The position numbers and the translations under genes are program-made. Positions 35,811 to 45,947 of a stretch of 64,000 nt of DNA are shown here, one piece after another. The notes under the pieces are model-generated. The model ran no database searches, had not been told where the DNA came from, and saw only the letters and a list, made by a program, of their open reading frames with translations. Each line of letters begins with the position of its first letter. Position 1 is the stretch's first letter. The stretch covers positions 1 to 64,000 of the forward strand of contig CAVUAI010000010.1 in assembly GCA_963739385.1 (NCBI GenBank), read 5' to 3'. This DNA comes from VAZQ01 sp963739385 (GTDB lineage Bacteria > Pseudomonadota > Alphaproteobacteria > Rhizobiales > Xanthobacteraceae).

Positions 35811-36647
35811 ATGAAGAAGTTCCTACTTGGAAGCGTGGGGCTTGCGGCGATGCTCGCAGGGCCTGCTATGGCTGCGGATATGCGCGTCGCGCCGCCGCCG
35901 CCGCCGGTGGTGTACTACGATTGGTCCGGCGCCTATGTCGGCTTCAACGCCGGTGGCGTGTGGACCCAGATTGATCAGCATTATCGCGATCCGGGCGTGA
36001 CCGGCTTCGGCCAGTTTGGCGGTTTGGGCCCGGTGGCGGGTCAGGTCGCCAACGACGTCAACACCAACAACAACGAAGGCATCTACGGCTTCCATGCCGG
36101 CGCACAGTGGCAATGGGGCGCCTGGGTTCTGGGCGCCGAAGCGGCTCTGAGCGGATGCTGGAATGAGTGCCGCACTCAAACCGGCGCGCTGGCTCCTGGC
36201 TTCACCGCCAACACCGGCGTCGAGCACAAGATGACCAACCTGTTCACGGCTGGCGGCAAGATCGGCTATGCCTGGGACCGTTGGATGATCTTCGCCACGG
36301 GCGGCTGGGCTTCGGCCAACCTCAAGAACTCGTATTGCAACACCGTCACTGGCGTCTGCGGCCCCACGGCCTCGCCTATCCAAAACGGCATCCAGGACGG
36401 CGCCACGCGCAACGACGGCTGGTATGCCGGCGGCGGCCTCGACTTCATGGTGCACAAGGGCGCCCTGGTCGACGTCCTCCTCGGTGTCGAATACCAGCAC
36501 TTCGATGTCGGCAGCGAGCGGGCATTCTGCGCCCAGCCCGGCTGCAACGTCCCGAACGTTGCCAACTACGATCTGTCAGCCAAGGGCGACCTCGTTCGCG
36601 CCCGCCTGACCATCAAGAGCCAGGGCTACGGCTGGTTTGGGAGGTAA
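35811..36647 (+). CDS. Outer-membrane beta-barrel protein (Omp25/31-like), copy 2
   Basis: A 278-residue paralogue of the preceding protein; signal peptide, Pro-rich hinge and barrel are the same. Differences cluster in two predicted surface loops: residues about 55-75 (DQHYRDPGVTGFGQF instead of NQHYQAPGAAGFGPV), and about 190-200, where copy 2 has an insertion (SPIQNGIQDGAT). The last cysteine loop is CAQPGC rather than CAVPGC. This pattern is as expected when surface epitopes vary under phage or immune pressure while the barrel is held. It has its own terminator. Confidence 0.9.
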   Translation: MKKFLLGSVGLAAMLAGPAMAADMRVAPPPPPVVYYDWSGAYVGFNAGGVWTQIDQHYRDPGVTGFGQFGGLGPVAGQVANDVNTNNNEGIYGFHAGAQWQWGAWVLGAEAALSGCWNECRTQTGALAPGFTANTGVEHKMTNLFTAGGKIGYAWDRWMIFATGGWASANLKNSYCNTVTGVCGPTASPIQNGIQDGATRNDGWYAGGGLDFMVHKGALVDVLLGVEYQHFDVGSERAFCAQPGCNVPNVANYDLSAKGDLVRARLTIKSQGYGWFGR

Positions 36648-36672
36648 TACCGGTTGGGAAACCGACCACGCG

Positions 36673-36702
36673 AAAAGCCCCGGGCAACCCCCGGGGCTTT
36701 TT
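36673..36702 (+). terminator. Rho-independent terminator of porin copy 2
   Basis: Identical to the terminator after copy 1 (GCCCCGGG / CCCGGGGC stem and a T-run). Confidence 0.95.
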
Positions 36703-36785
36703 CGTTGCCCACCCCATCTGCACGAATCAGGGACAGGACTACACGTCCCAATGCTATCGACCCGCCGCGCAGCTCTCGCCAATGC

Positions 36786-37238
36786 TCATCCCTTACGCTG
36801 CCAGCGTCCCTCCTCGTCGGTCTGCCAGTAGGTGACCTCGAAACCTCTCGCCCGGCCCTCGCTCCACCGCTCGCGCGCCGCGGCGACCGCGTCCGGATCC
36901 TCCCCGTCGATGATCAGGATGATGCGCTCATACGCGTCGGCGTTCCCCGGCACCGCGACCCCGTCGACGAGAAAGCGCACCGCCGCGCCGTTCGGGTTGT
37001 CCTCGTTGACCGTAAGCAGGACCGGTTGCTCGCGTACCTCCGGATCGCGCCACGTGCCGTGTGGAAGGAAGCTGTCGTCGCGGAACGTCCACAAATGCGC
37101 GTCGAGCGACTCCACCCGCTCGTCCGAGCCGGTTTGCACGACCACGCGCCAGCCGCGCGCGAGCGACTTCTCGATCAAGGTGGGCAGTACACGCTCGAGC
37201 GTCTGGCGCTGGAGGTGGTAAAACAGAAGCTCCGTCAT
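36786..37238 (-). CDS. holC: DNA polymerase III chi subunit
   Basis: A 150-residue HolC-family protein, part of the clamp-loader complex that connects to single-strand-binding protein. It begins TELLFYHLQRQTLERVLP, has the conserved WTFRDDSFLPHG segment, NGAAVRFLVDG and FEVTYWQ near the C-terminus. The start was chosen by homology (MTELLFYHL). It is 13 bases downstream of pepA, a fixed pairing in proteobacteria. Confidence 0.93.
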   Translation of the reverse strand: MTELLFYHLQRQTLERVLPTLIEKSLARGWRVVVQTGSDERVESLDAHLWTFRDDSFLPHGTWRDPEVREQPVLLTVNEDNPNGAAVRFLVDGVAVPGNADAYERIILIIDGEDPDAVAAARERWSEGRARGFEVTYWQTDEEGRWQRKG

Positions 37239-37251
37239 GGGGATAGCGCCA

Positions 37252-38748
37252 TCACTTCTCATAATATTCGGCAACGAGGCGGTCCAGCAGCCGCACCCCG
37301 AAGCCGGATCCCCAGCTTCTGTTGATGTCGGTCTGGGGCGAGCCCATGCCGGTGCCCGCGATGTCGAGATGCGCCCATGGTGTCTTGTCGACGAAGCGCA
37401 GCAGGAGCTGCGCCGCGGTAATGGCGCCGCCGTAACGGCCTCCCGTGTTCTTCATATCGGCGAACTTCGAATCGATCATCTTGTCGTATTCCGGTCCGAG
37501 CGGCATCCGCCAAACGCGCTCGCCGATCTCATTGCCCACCTTGACCAGACGCTCGGCAAGCCTGTCGTCATTGGCGAACAAACCCGCATATTCCTGCCCC
37601 AGCGCGACGATGATCGCCCCGGTCAAGGTGGCGAGATCGATCATGAATTTCGGCTTGAAGTTCTTGTTGACGTAGTGGAGCACGTCGGCGAGCACCAGGC
37701 GGCCCTCGGCGTCGGTATTGATGATTTCGATGGTCTGCCCCGACATCGTGGTGACGATGTCGCCCGGACGCTGAGCCCTGCCGTCGGGCATGTTCTCGAC
37801 GATTCCGATTGCGCCGATCGCGTTGACCTTGGCCTTGCGTGCGGCCAGCACATGCATGAGACCGACGACGCAAGCCGCTCCCGCCATATCGCCCTTCATA
37901 TCCTCCATGCCGGCCGCCGGCTTGATCGAGATGCCGCCGGTGTCGAAGCATACGCCCTTGCCGATGAAGGCCACGGGCGCAACGCCCCGCTTGCCGCCAT
38001 TCCACCGCATGATGACCGTGCGACTCTCGTGCTGCGAGCCCTGCCCGACGCCGAGCAACGCATTCATGCCGAGCTTCTTCATGTCCTTGACGTCGAGCAC
38101 GTCGATGCCGACGCCGATTTTTTTCAGATTGGCGGCACGGCGCGCGAATTCCTCGGGATAAAGAACGTTGGCCGGCTCATTGACCAAATCGCGCGCGATC
38201 GCCACGCCACTCGCGACCGCAGCCTTCGGAGCAAATGCCTTGCGGACGGGGGCAACGCCCGCAACCGCGATCGTGACCTTGACCTCCGTTGGTTTCTCCT
38301 CTCCCTCCTTGCGCTTGGTCTTGTACCGCTCGAACGCATAGGCGCGCAGTCGCGCACCGAGCGCGAGATCAGCGATCCGATCCGGCTTGATGGCGCCGCC
38401 AGGAAGATCGGCAATGACGGTCGCCTCGGTTGCGGATCCGGGAAGCTTGCCCATGGCGATGCCGCCGAGCTTGACGAAATCCTGCGCCTTGAGGTCGCGC
38501 GCCCTGCCGACCCCGACGACAACAAGCCGGGGTACGTCGAGCCCGGGTGGCGCAATGATGTCGAGCGCCGACCCGTTCTTGCCCTTGAACCGGTCGGCCG
38601 CCGCAGCGCGGGCGATCAGGTCGCCGGTCGGCTCGATCGCCCGGCGCGTGACGGAGCCGAATTTCAGCCCTTCCTCGCAGAACAGGACAAGAACGCCTTT
38701 GGCAGGCGCGGAAAAAGGCGCGAATTCGAGCTTCACAGCACCGGACAT
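37252..38748 (-). CDS. pepA: Leucyl aminopeptidase (M17, PepA)
   Basis: A 498-residue di-metal aminopeptidase. The metal-binding and catalytic motif is NTDAEGRLVLAD, with VGKGVCFDTGG and the SIKPAAGMEDMKGDM block that carries the site-1/site-2 metals. Removes N-terminal residues in the cytoplasm; PepA can also bind DNA in some species. AGAGGAT precedes the ATG. Divergent from lptF. Confidence 0.95.
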   Translation of the reverse strand: MSGAVKLEFAPFSAPAKGVLVLFCEEGLKFGSVTRRAIEPTGDLIARAAAADRFKGKNGSALDIIAPPGLDVPRLVVVGVGRARDLKAQDFVKLGGIAMGKLPGSATEATVIADLPGGAIKPDRIADLALGARLRAYAFERYKTKRKEGEEKPTEVKVTIAVAGVAPVRKAFAPKAAVASGVAIARDLVNEPANVLYPEEFARRAANLKKIGVGIDVLDVKDMKKLGMNALLGVGQGSQHESRTVIMRWNGGKRGVAPVAFIGKGVCFDTGGISIKPAAGMEDMKGDMAGAACVVGLMHVLAARKAKVNAIGAIGIVENMPDGRAQRPGDIVTTMSGQTIEIINTDAEGRLVLADVLHYVNKNFKPKFMIDLATLTGAIIVALGQEYAGLFANDDRLAERLVKVGNEIGERVWRMPLGPEYDKMIDSKFADMKNTGGRYGGAITAAQLLLRFVDKTPWAHLDIAGTGMGSPQTDINRSWGSGFGVRLLDRLVAEYYEK

Positions 38749-39154
38749 GCGGAGGATCCTCTACATTCGAGCATTCGGGCAGAGTGGAGCGGTTTCAGCG
38801 ACTCAATCAAGCCTCCGAGGGATCGCCCCGAGTCGCGCCGCAGGGCCGCGCGCAGGTCGGGGCTGGCCGCCCGCAAGCTGACCGGATTGCCTGCAAAGCC
38901 CCTCTTGCGGGGTCCTCGGTGACGGTGCGGAGCGCTCTTGCCCAACCCTGGAAACGCTCCCCTGTGGCCGCCGGGCAACGCGCTCCGGCTTAACTTTTTG
39001 TTGTGCATGCTCAAAGGGTTTGCCTTGGCCAAGCCATTTTGTTGCCGGATCAAATAGAGGGTAAGAAGGGGTCAGGATTACCATTGGGGCGCCACCACGG
39101 GCATGGGGGCCCGGCGCACCAGGGTTTTGCCGCGAGCGGGGACGCGTAAGTCGG
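38749..39154. other. Divergent promoter region between pepA and lptF
   Basis: About 400 bases with no gene. It should hold promoters for pepA (minus) and lptF (plus), but no strong -35/-10 match is clear. A short AT-rich stretch at about 38990-39060, near lptF, is the most likely site. No repeats were seen. Confidence 0.5.
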
Positions 39155-40330
39155 ATGGGGTCCATCGGCCGCTATATTTTTCGCACCACGTTCGGTGCGT
39201 TCCTGGTTATTTGCGCCAGCGTGACCGCGCTCATGTGGATCACGCAGGCGATGCGCGACATCGACCTGATGACCAATCAGGGTCAGAGCATCTTCGTCTT
39301 CATCGGCATCACCGGTCTCATCATTCCGCTGCTGATCCAGATCATCGCGCCCATTGCGCTGATGATCGCCGTTGCGCATGTGCTCAACCGGCTCGGCAAC
39401 AACTCCGAGCTGATCGTGATGAATGCCGCCGGAATGCCGCCCTGGGTTCTGTTCCGACCCTTTCTGGCGGTCGGTATCGTCGTCTCCCTGATCGTTGCCG
39501 CGATCAGCATCTATGTCTCGCCGTGGGGGCTGCGTGAGCTGCGGCGCTGGGCCACCGAGGTGCGCGCAGACCTCGTGACCAACATGGTGCAGCCAGGCCG
39601 CTTCACCAAGCTCGAAGAGATGCTCACACTGCACATTCGCGAGCGCAAGCCGAACGGGCAGTTGCTGGGGATATTCATCGACGATCAGCGCAACCCGAAG
39701 GAGCGCGCGAGCATCCTGGCCGAGCAGGGCGATATCGTGAAGAACGACCGCGGCCTGTTTCTCGTGCTGGAAAACGGCTCGGTGCAACGGCATGAGACCG
39801 GCCAGCGCGATCCGGCGCTGGTGTTGTTCAACAGTTATGGATTCGACCTGTCCTGGCTCGCGAACACCAACCAGAATGTGAAATATTCGGTGCGCGAGCG
39901 CTATCTGTGGGAGCTGTTTGACCCCTCGCGAACCGACGCGTCGTTTGTCGATCAGCCGGGCCAGGTGCGCGCGGAGCTTCACGACCGAATCACCGCCCCC
40001 CTGTACCCGCTCGCCTTCGTCGTGATGACCTACGCGTATCTCGGCGCCCCGCGCACGACGCGGCAGGGCCGAACGATGTCGCTCCTCGGCGCGATCAGCG
40101 TCGTCGCTGCTCTGCGCGGGCTGGGTTTCGTCGGCATGATCGCCGGCGTGCACACACCGATCGTCCTGCTGCTGCCCTACCTCGCCTTGCTCGCGACATT
40201 CGTGGTGGGCTATTTCACCATTTCGCGTGGCGTCATCATCGAGCCCCCGGCCTTCCTCGCCAATGCGATCACGACGCTCATCGAGCGCGTCACTCAGCGC
40301 ACCAACGCCCTGATCGGACAAGCGCCATGA
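39155..40330 (+). CDS. lptF: LPS export permease LptF
   Basis: A 391-residue inner-membrane protein of the LptB2FGC transporter that extracts lipopolysaccharide from the inner membrane. It shows six transmembrane segments (three at each end) around a periplasmic beta-jellyroll domain (about 130-260). The typical N-terminus GSIGRYIFRTTFGAFLVI is seen. Overlaps lptG by 4 bases (ATGA). The transmembrane half contains the family NSELIVMNAAGM coupling-helix region. Confidence 0.93.
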   Translation: MGSIGRYIFRTTFGAFLVICASVTALMWITQAMRDIDLMTNQGQSIFVFIGITGLIIPLLIQIIAPIALMIAVAHVLNRLGNNSELIVMNAAGMPPWVLFRPFLAVGIVVSLIVAAISIYVSPWGLRELRRWATEVRADLVTNMVQPGRFTKLEEMLTLHIRERKPNGQLLGIFIDDQRNPKERASILAEQGDIVKNDRGLFLVLENGSVQRHETGQRDPALVLFNSYGFDLSWLANTNQNVKYSVRERYLWELFDPSRTDASFVDQPGQVRAELHDRITAPLYPLAFVVMTYAYLGAPRTTRQGRTMSLLGAISVVAALRGLGFVGMIAGVHTPIVLLLPYLALLATFVVGYFTISRGVIIEPPAFLANAITTLIERVTQRTNALIGQAP

Positions 40331-41415
40331 TCGCCCGAACGCTTTCGCGATATTTCGGCTGGCGCTTTCTTTCTGCGGTCCTTGCGGTATTCGCCGGCAC
40401 GCTGGTGCTGACCGCGATGATCGACTTTCTCGAACTGATGCGCCGTACCGGCGATCTCAAGGAGGTCTCGGCCCTCTTCATCGCCGAGATCACGCTCTTC
40501 CGCGTTCCGTTTATTACCGAACGCGTGATGCCGTTCGCTGTTCTGGTAGGCGCGATGTTCTGCTATCTCAACTTGTCGCGCCGCCTCGAACTCGTCGTGG
40601 CACGGGCGGCTGGAATTTCAGCCTGGCAGTTCATCACCCCGGCAATCGTCATCGCATGGCTGATGGGCGCGCTGACGACCACAATCTACAATCCCATCTC
40701 GGCAACCCTGCGCGAGCAATCCACCCGGCTCGAGGCCGAACTGTTTGGCCGCGACGCAGGTTTCCGCAGGCCCGGCAGCGGATTCTGGCTGCGCCAACGC
40801 AGCGACGAAGGCCAAGCCGTCATCAACGCCAAATCGAGCCGCCGGCAGGGAATCGAATTGGGCGGCGTGAGCATTTTCCGGCTCGACCCCGCCGGCCATT
40901 TCCGTGACCGCATCGAAGCCAGGAGTGCGACGCTCGAGCCCGGATACTGGCGGCTGGAGGAGGCCCAATTCTATGCCAGCGGCGTTGCACCGGTCGATCG
41001 GGACGTCTTTCGGCTCACCACCACGCTGACGCCGGCGCAGGTCGGAGAAAGCTTCGCGACGCCTGAAACCGTGCCGTTCTGGCAGCTCTCGTCCTATATC
41101 GACCTCGCCGAAAGCGCCGGCTTGGCCGCGTCCGGTTACCGGCTGCAATATTATCAATTGCTGGCGCAGCCATTCTATCTTGTAGCGATGGTCCTGCTCG
41201 CCGCGGCGGTCAGCTTGCGCTTCTTCCGCTTCGGCGGCGTGCAGAAGGTCGTGCTCGGCGGGATCGGAGCAGGCTTTCTGCTTTACGTCCTGGCGAAGAT
41301 CACCGGCGACTTGAGCAAGGCCGGCTTGATGGGCCCACTCACCGCGGCGGCCTTGCCGCCCGCCATCGGCGGGATCACCGGTCTGATCGCACTTCTCTAT
41401 CAGGAGGACGGCTGA
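40327..41415 (+). CDS. lptG: LPS export permease LptG
   Basis: A 362-residue partner of LptF with the same layout: helices, a periplasmic beta-domain with the RLE-rich LRQRSDEGQAVINA strand, and a C-terminal helical half (VGEYL-like LYVLAKITGDLSKAGLMGP). Together with LptF and LptB it exports LPS. The stop codon overlaps the lptD start by one base (TGATG). Confidence 0.93.
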   Translation: MIARTLSRYFGWRFLSAVLAVFAGTLVLTAMIDFLELMRRTGDLKEVSALFIAEITLFRVPFITERVMPFAVLVGAMFCYLNLSRRLELVVARAAGISAWQFITPAIVIAWLMGALTTTIYNPISATLREQSTRLEAELFGRDAGFRRPGSGFWLRQRSDEGQAVINAKSSRRQGIELGGVSIFRLDPAGHFRDRIEARSATLEPGYWRLEEAQFYASGVAPVDRDVFRLTTTLTPAQVGESFATPETVPFWQLSSYIDLAESAGLAASGYRLQYYQLLAQPFYLVAMVLLAAAVSLRFFRFGGVQKVVLGGIGAGFLLYVLAKITGDLSKAGLMGPLTAAALPPAIGGITGLIALLYQEDG

Positions 41416-43877
41416 TGGCGCGGCCGGCCGCATTCCTGCGATCTTGGCGCCGCCGCACCCTGTGCGGCGCGTTGCTCATTCTTGCCGCTGCCGTGCTGGT
41501 CGCGGGTCCGGCCGGCGTGTCGCCGTCGCTCGCCCAGTTGCTGATCTTCCCGCCGCGCCCGAAGCCGATCCCCAAGCAGGATCGCGCACAGGATCAGATG
41601 CTCGTCCGGGCCGAGGAGATCAACTACGACTATACCAACGAGCGTGTCTCGGCCGTCGGCAATGTGCAGCTTTACTTCGGCAACTCGACGCTCGAAGCCG
41701 ACCGGGTCATCTATGACCAGAAAACCAAGCGCCTCCATGCCGAAGGCAACGTCCGGCTGACCCAACCCGACGGCACCGTCACCTATGGCGAGATCATGGA
41801 TCTCAGCGACGACTATCGCGACGGGTTCGTGGATTCGCTGAGACTGGATGCGCCTGAGCAGACCCGTTTCGCGGCGGAACGTGCTCAACGCACCGAGAAT
41901 TACACGATCTTTCACAACGGCGTCTATACCGCCTGCGAGCCATGCCGGGACGATCCCACCAAGCCGCCGAAATGGCAGGTGAAGGCGGCGCGCATCATCC
42001 ACGATCAAGGCGAGAAGATGCTGTATTTCGAGGACGCCAACCTCGAATTTCTCGGCGTCCCGATGGCTTACCTGCCGTATCTTTCGGCGCCCGATCCGAC
42101 CGTGAAGCGCAAGACCGGGATGCTGGTGCCGAACTACAGCACCAGCTCGGTCTACGGGTTCGGGGTTGCGGTCCCCTACTACTGGGCGCTGGCGCCCAAC
42201 TATGATTTCACCTTTACGCCGATGATCACGACCCGGCAGGGTCCGCTGCTGCAGGGCGAATGGCGCCAGCGGCTGCTCAACGGCAGCTACAGCATTCGCG
42301 CCACGGGCGTATTCCAGCAAGACAAGGAGCTCTTCAAGGGAACACCTGGTTATCTCGACTGGCGCGGCAGCGTGGAAACATCCGGCCAGTTCAACCTCTC
42401 GCAAAAATGGGTGTGGGGCTGGGACGGGACAGTGCTTTCGGACAAGAATTATCTGTACGACTACGGCCTGATCAGAAACCTACAGATCAGCAATCTCCTC
42501 AAGTTCGTCACTCCGGACTACGCCCTGTCCCAGCTGTTCCTCGCCGGGCGCGGCGACCGCAGCTATTTCGATGCGCGCGCGTTGTATTTCTACGGCTTCT
42601 CGTTTCTGGACAATCAGGGGCAATTGCCGGTGGTGCATCCGGTGATTGATCATGACTATGTCTTCAAGAGCCCGATATTCGGGGGCGAGCTCGGCTTTCA
42701 CAACAACCTGATCAGCCTGTCCCGCGAGACGGCCAATTTCGACCCCATCTCGCAGACGGCCATCAACCAGGGCCTGTGCCTGCCGACCACCGCGGATCCA
42801 GCGGCCATAAATACGAACAATTGCCTGCTGCGCGGCGTCCCCGGCAACTACACCCGCGCGTCAACCGAGTGGAATTGGAAGCGGACCATCATCGATGGCT
42901 ACGGCCAGATGTTCACGCCGTTCGTCATGGTGCGCGGGGACTTCGCCAACATCAACGTCTCTGCGCAGCCGGGCGTGTCCAACTACATCAATGTCGGCGA
43001 GACCGACATTGGACGGGTGATGCCGACCGCGGGTGTCGAATACCGCTATCCCCTCATCAACGTTCAATCCTGGGGTACGCAGACGATCGAGCCGATCGCG
43101 CAGCTCATCGTGCGGCCGAACGAGACCCTTGTCGGTTCGTTCCCCAACGAGGACGCACAGAGTCTGATCTTCGATGACTCGAATCTGTTCAAGATCAACA
43201 AGTTTTCCGGCTGGGACCGCGTGGAAGGCGGCGGCCGTGCCAACCTCGGCGTGCAATACACCGCCCAGTTCAATCGCGGCGGAAACGTCAATGTGCTGTT
43301 CGGGCAGTCCTATCAGCTGTTCGGGCTGAACTCCTTCGCCCTCGGCGGTCTCACCAATACCGGCCTCAACAGCGGCCTCGATACGGCGCAGTCCGATTAC
43401 GTCGCGCGCGCGTCCTACCAGCCGAACTCGATGTTCACCTTCACGTCGCGGTTCCGGTTCGGACACGACGACTTCACGTTGCAGCGCAGCGAGCTTGAAA
43501 CCACGGCCAATTTCGGGCGCTGGCTAACCTCGGTCATGTACGGCAGCTACGCTGCCCAGCCCGCGCTCGGACTCCTCAACCGCCGCGAAGGCATCCTCGG
43601 CAACGCCGGCGTGAAACTGAACGAAAACTGGCGGCTGATGGCTGGCGCCGGAGTTGATCTTCATACCCACCAGGTCACGCAAACCCAGGTTGGCCTCGGA
43701 TATATCGACGACTGCCTCATCTTGGCCCTCAATTATATTACAAGCTACGCCTACGCCGGGAGCGTGTCGGTCAACCACATCTACATGATGCAGCTGACCT
43801 TGCGCACGCTCGGTGGAAATACCAGTACTGGTGCCGGCAACGCGATGGGGGGCGGAGCGTTCGGCAATGCGCGCTAG
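41415..43877 (+). CDS. lptD: LPS-assembly outer-membrane protein LptD
   Basis: An 820-residue LPS translocon. The N-terminal signal is followed by the OstA/LptA-like beta-jellyroll (MLVRAEEINYDYTNERVSAVGNVQLYFGN; RLHAEGNVRLTQPDG), two cysteine motifs near CEPCRDDP, and a large C-terminal beta-barrel rich in aromatic strands. Cysteine pairs are needed in known LptD for disulfide-dependent maturation. It is coupled to lptG and followed by the chaperone gene surA, as in most Rhizobiales. Confidence 0.94.
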   Translation: MARPAAFLRSWRRRTLCGALLILAAAVLVAGPAGVSPSLAQLLIFPPRPKPIPKQDRAQDQMLVRAEEINYDYTNERVSAVGNVQLYFGNSTLEADRVIYDQKTKRLHAEGNVRLTQPDGTVTYGEIMDLSDDYRDGFVDSLRLDAPEQTRFAAERAQRTENYTIFHNGVYTACEPCRDDPTKPPKWQVKAARIIHDQGEKMLYFEDANLEFLGVPMAYLPYLSAPDPTVKRKTGMLVPNYSTSSVYGFGVAVPYYWALAPNYDFTFTPMITTRQGPLLQGEWRQRLLNGSYSIRATGVFQQDKELFKGTPGYLDWRGSVETSGQFNLSQKWVWGWDGTVLSDKNYLYDYGLIRNLQISNLLKFVTPDYALSQLFLAGRGDRSYFDARALYFYGFSFLDNQGQLPVVHPVIDHDYVFKSPIFGGELGFHNNLISLSRETANFDPISQTAINQGLCLPTTADPAAINTNNCLLRGVPGNYTRASTEWNWKRTIIDGYGQMFTPFVMVRGDFANINVSAQPGVSNYINVGETDIGRVMPTAGVEYRYPLINVQSWGTQTIEPIAQLIVRPNETLVGSFPNEDAQSLIFDDSNLFKINKFSGWDRVEGGGRANLGVQYTAQFNRGGNVNVLFGQSYQLFGLNSFALGGLTNTGLNSGLDTAQSDYVARASYQPNSMFTFTSRFRFGHDDFTLQRSELETTANFGRWLTSVMYGSYAAQPALGLLNRREGILGNAGVKLNENWRLMAGAGVDLHTHQVTQTQVGLGYIDDCLILALNYITSYAYAGSVSVNHIYMMQLTLRTLGGNTSTGAGNAMGGGAFGNAR

Positions 43878-43977
43878 GGCGCCCCGGTTGCAGGAGGTGA
43901 GCACGACCGGGGCAGAGGGAATTCCAGCACGGAGCACGATGCTGGTTTTCACGCGCGGGAATGCGAATGGAGCGATG

Positions 43978-44906
43978 ATGTTCGACAGTCTCACGACTTT
44001 GCGCAGACTATGGGCCGCCGCGGTCCTCGCCTTCGCCGCCGTGCCCGCAGGCCCCGCGCTCGCTCAGCAGGTGGTCGTGGTCGTCGTAAACGGCGAACCG
44101 ATTACGGCGCTCGACATCGAGCAACGGACCAAGCTCTCGCAGCTCTCGACCCACAAGGTGCCCTCGCGCCAGGAAGTCATCGAAGAGCTGATCACCGAGA
44201 AACTCAAGGTGCGCGAGGCAAAAAAATTTGGACTGGAAGCCTCCAACAGCGAGGTCGACGGCGCCTTTGCCTCGATGGCGAGCCGCATGCGCTTTACGCC
44301 CGAACAATTGACTCAGCAGCTCGCGAGGTCGGGCGTCAACCCCGCCACGCTCAAGCACCGCATCAAGGCGGACCTTGTCTGGCCGCAGTTGGTGCGCGGC
44401 CGCTATCAGGCCAGCCTGCAGGTTGGCGAAAAGGACATTCTTCCGGCGCTGGACAGCACGAAATCCGACGACAGCGTCGGCTACGATTACACGTTGCGCC
44501 CGATCCTGTTCCTCGTGCCGTCCGGATCCGCTGACGGCATAGTCGATGCCCGCAAGCGCGAAGCAGAAGCCCTGCGTGGCCGCTTCCAGGGATGTGAGGA
44601 GGGCATCACCTTTGCGCGCGCGCTCAAGGATGTCGCCGTGCGCGACCAGGTCATCCGCAGCTCGGCTGACATTCCGCCCGAATTGCGCAAGGTGCTCGAA
44701 GGCATCGAGGTGGGCCGACTGACCACGCCCGAAGTCACCAAGTTCGGCATCGAGATGTTTGCGATCTGCGCCAAAAAGAATCGTCGGCCGAGAATACCCC
44801 CGGAAGGCGCAAGGCGCGCGAGAGCATGGTGGCCCAGCGCTTCGAGGAGCGGTCCAAGCAATACCTGAAAGAGCTGCGTCGCGGGGCGATGCTCGAATAC
44901 AAGTAA
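43978..44906 (+). CDS. surA: SurA-like periplasmic chaperone, interrupted by a 1-base deletion
   Basis: A SurA N-domain-type protein of about 309 residues that assists outer-membrane protein folding. The signal peptide is followed by VVVVVNGEPITALDIEQRTKLS and ITEKLKVREAKKFGL. The reading frame breaks after AICAKK: a missing G at about 44778 would restore ESSAENTPGRRKARESMV ... LEYK and the stop at 44906. Uncorrected, the protein would end in an unrelated tail. The start was chosen at an ATG with GGAG 5 bases upstream. Between lptD and pdxA, its standard location. Confidence 0.88.
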
Positions 44907-44918
44907 GGCCCAGGCGTA

Positions 44919-45947
44919 ATGCCCCGACCTTTGGCGTTGACGCTCGGGGAGCCGGCGGGGATCGGACCAGACATCACATTCGCAGCCTGGCGTCGGCGCG
45001 TCGAGCTCGATCTCGCGCCCTTCTATCTTCTTGCCGATCCGACATTCGTCGCGCGCCGCGCTAAGCAGCTTGCGCCCGACGTGTCCGTTGCGGTGGTCGA
45101 GCCGGCAGCCGCATACGCGACATTCAAGAGCGCGTTGCCGGTCGTCGACATCGGCGTGGCGGTCAGCGCGGAGCCCGGCCATCCCGACCAGTCGAGCGCG
45201 CCGGCGGCGATCGCGGCCATCCGCCGTGCGGTCGCGGACGTGAGCGCCGGCACTGCCAGCGCGATCGTCACCAACCCGGTTGCCAAGAACGTCCTCTATC
45301 GTTCGGGCTTCGCGGAGCCCGGACACACCGAATTTCTCGGCAAGCTGGTGGAAGCCATGACCGGCGCGGCAGCCCGGCCGGTCATGATGCTGTGGTCGCC
45401 CGAGCTCGCTGTCGTGCCCGTCACCATCCACCTGCCGCTGAAAGAGGTGGTCGGCAAGCTCACCGTGGAGCTCGTGGTCGAGACCGGCCGTATCGTGGCG
45501 CGAGACCTGCGCGACCGCTTCGGGATCGCCCGTCCGCGGCTTGCTGTCGCCGGCCTCAATCCGCATGCGGGCGAGGATGGCGCGCTCGGCGACGAGGACC
45601 TGAGCGTCGTGCGGCCGGCGGTCGAGCGGCTGAGGGCCGAGAACATCGATGCGCGCGGCCCGCTCCCGGCCGACTCGCTGTTTCATCAGGCGGCACGGGC
45701 GAGCTACGATGTCGCGCTGGCGATGTATCACGACCAGGCGTTGATCCCCATCAAGACGCTGGCCTTCGATCATGCCGTCAATGTCACGCTGGGCTTGCCG
45801 TTCGTGCGCACCTCGCCCGATCACGGCACCGCCTTCGATATCGCCGGCACCGGCCGGGCTGATCCGAGCAGCCTGATCGCCGCCATCGAGCTCGCGGCAA
45901 GACTTGCGTCCCGGGCGCCGTCGCACCCGATCGCGCGTAGCGCATGA
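44919..45947 (+). CDS. pdxA: 4-hydroxythreonine-4-phosphate dehydrogenase
   Basis: A 342-residue NAD-dependent enzyme of pyridoxal-phosphate synthesis. Visible: LALTLGEPAGIGPDI at the N-terminus, TNPVAKNVLYRSGF, and AMYHDQALIPIKTLAFDHAVNVTLGLPFVRTSPDHGTAFDIAG (key residues: His/Asp metal ligands and the final TSPDHGTAFD). Overlaps ksgA by 4 bases (ATGA). Confidence 0.96.
   Translation: MPRPLALTLGEPAGIGPDITFAAWRRRVELDLAPFYLLADPTFVARRAKQLAPDVSVAVVEPAAAYATFKSALPVVDIGVAVSAEPGHPDQSSAPAAIAAIRRAVADVSAGTASAIVTNPVAKNVLYRSGFAEPGHTEFLGKLVEAMTGAAARPVMMLWSPELAVVPVTIHLPLKEVVGKLTVELVVETGRIVARDLRDRFGIARPRLAVAGLNPHAGEDGALGDEDLSVVRPAVERLRAENIDARGPLPADSLFHQAARASYDVALAMYHDQALIPIKTLAFDHAVNVTLGLPFVRTSPDHGTAFDIAGTGRADPSSLIAAIELAARLASRAPSHPIARSA

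Larger units (their letters stand above)
34601..36735. repeat. Tandem gene duplication (period about 1.21 kb)
   Basis: The porin gene, its terminator and about 40 bases beyond it are repeated. Copy 1 is 34601-35510 and copy 2 is 35811-36735. The coding sequences are near identical except for short stretches at two regions, and the trailing identical sequence runs to GGGACAG on both sides. The upstream element is shared as well, so the original unit included the promoter. Confidence 0.9.
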
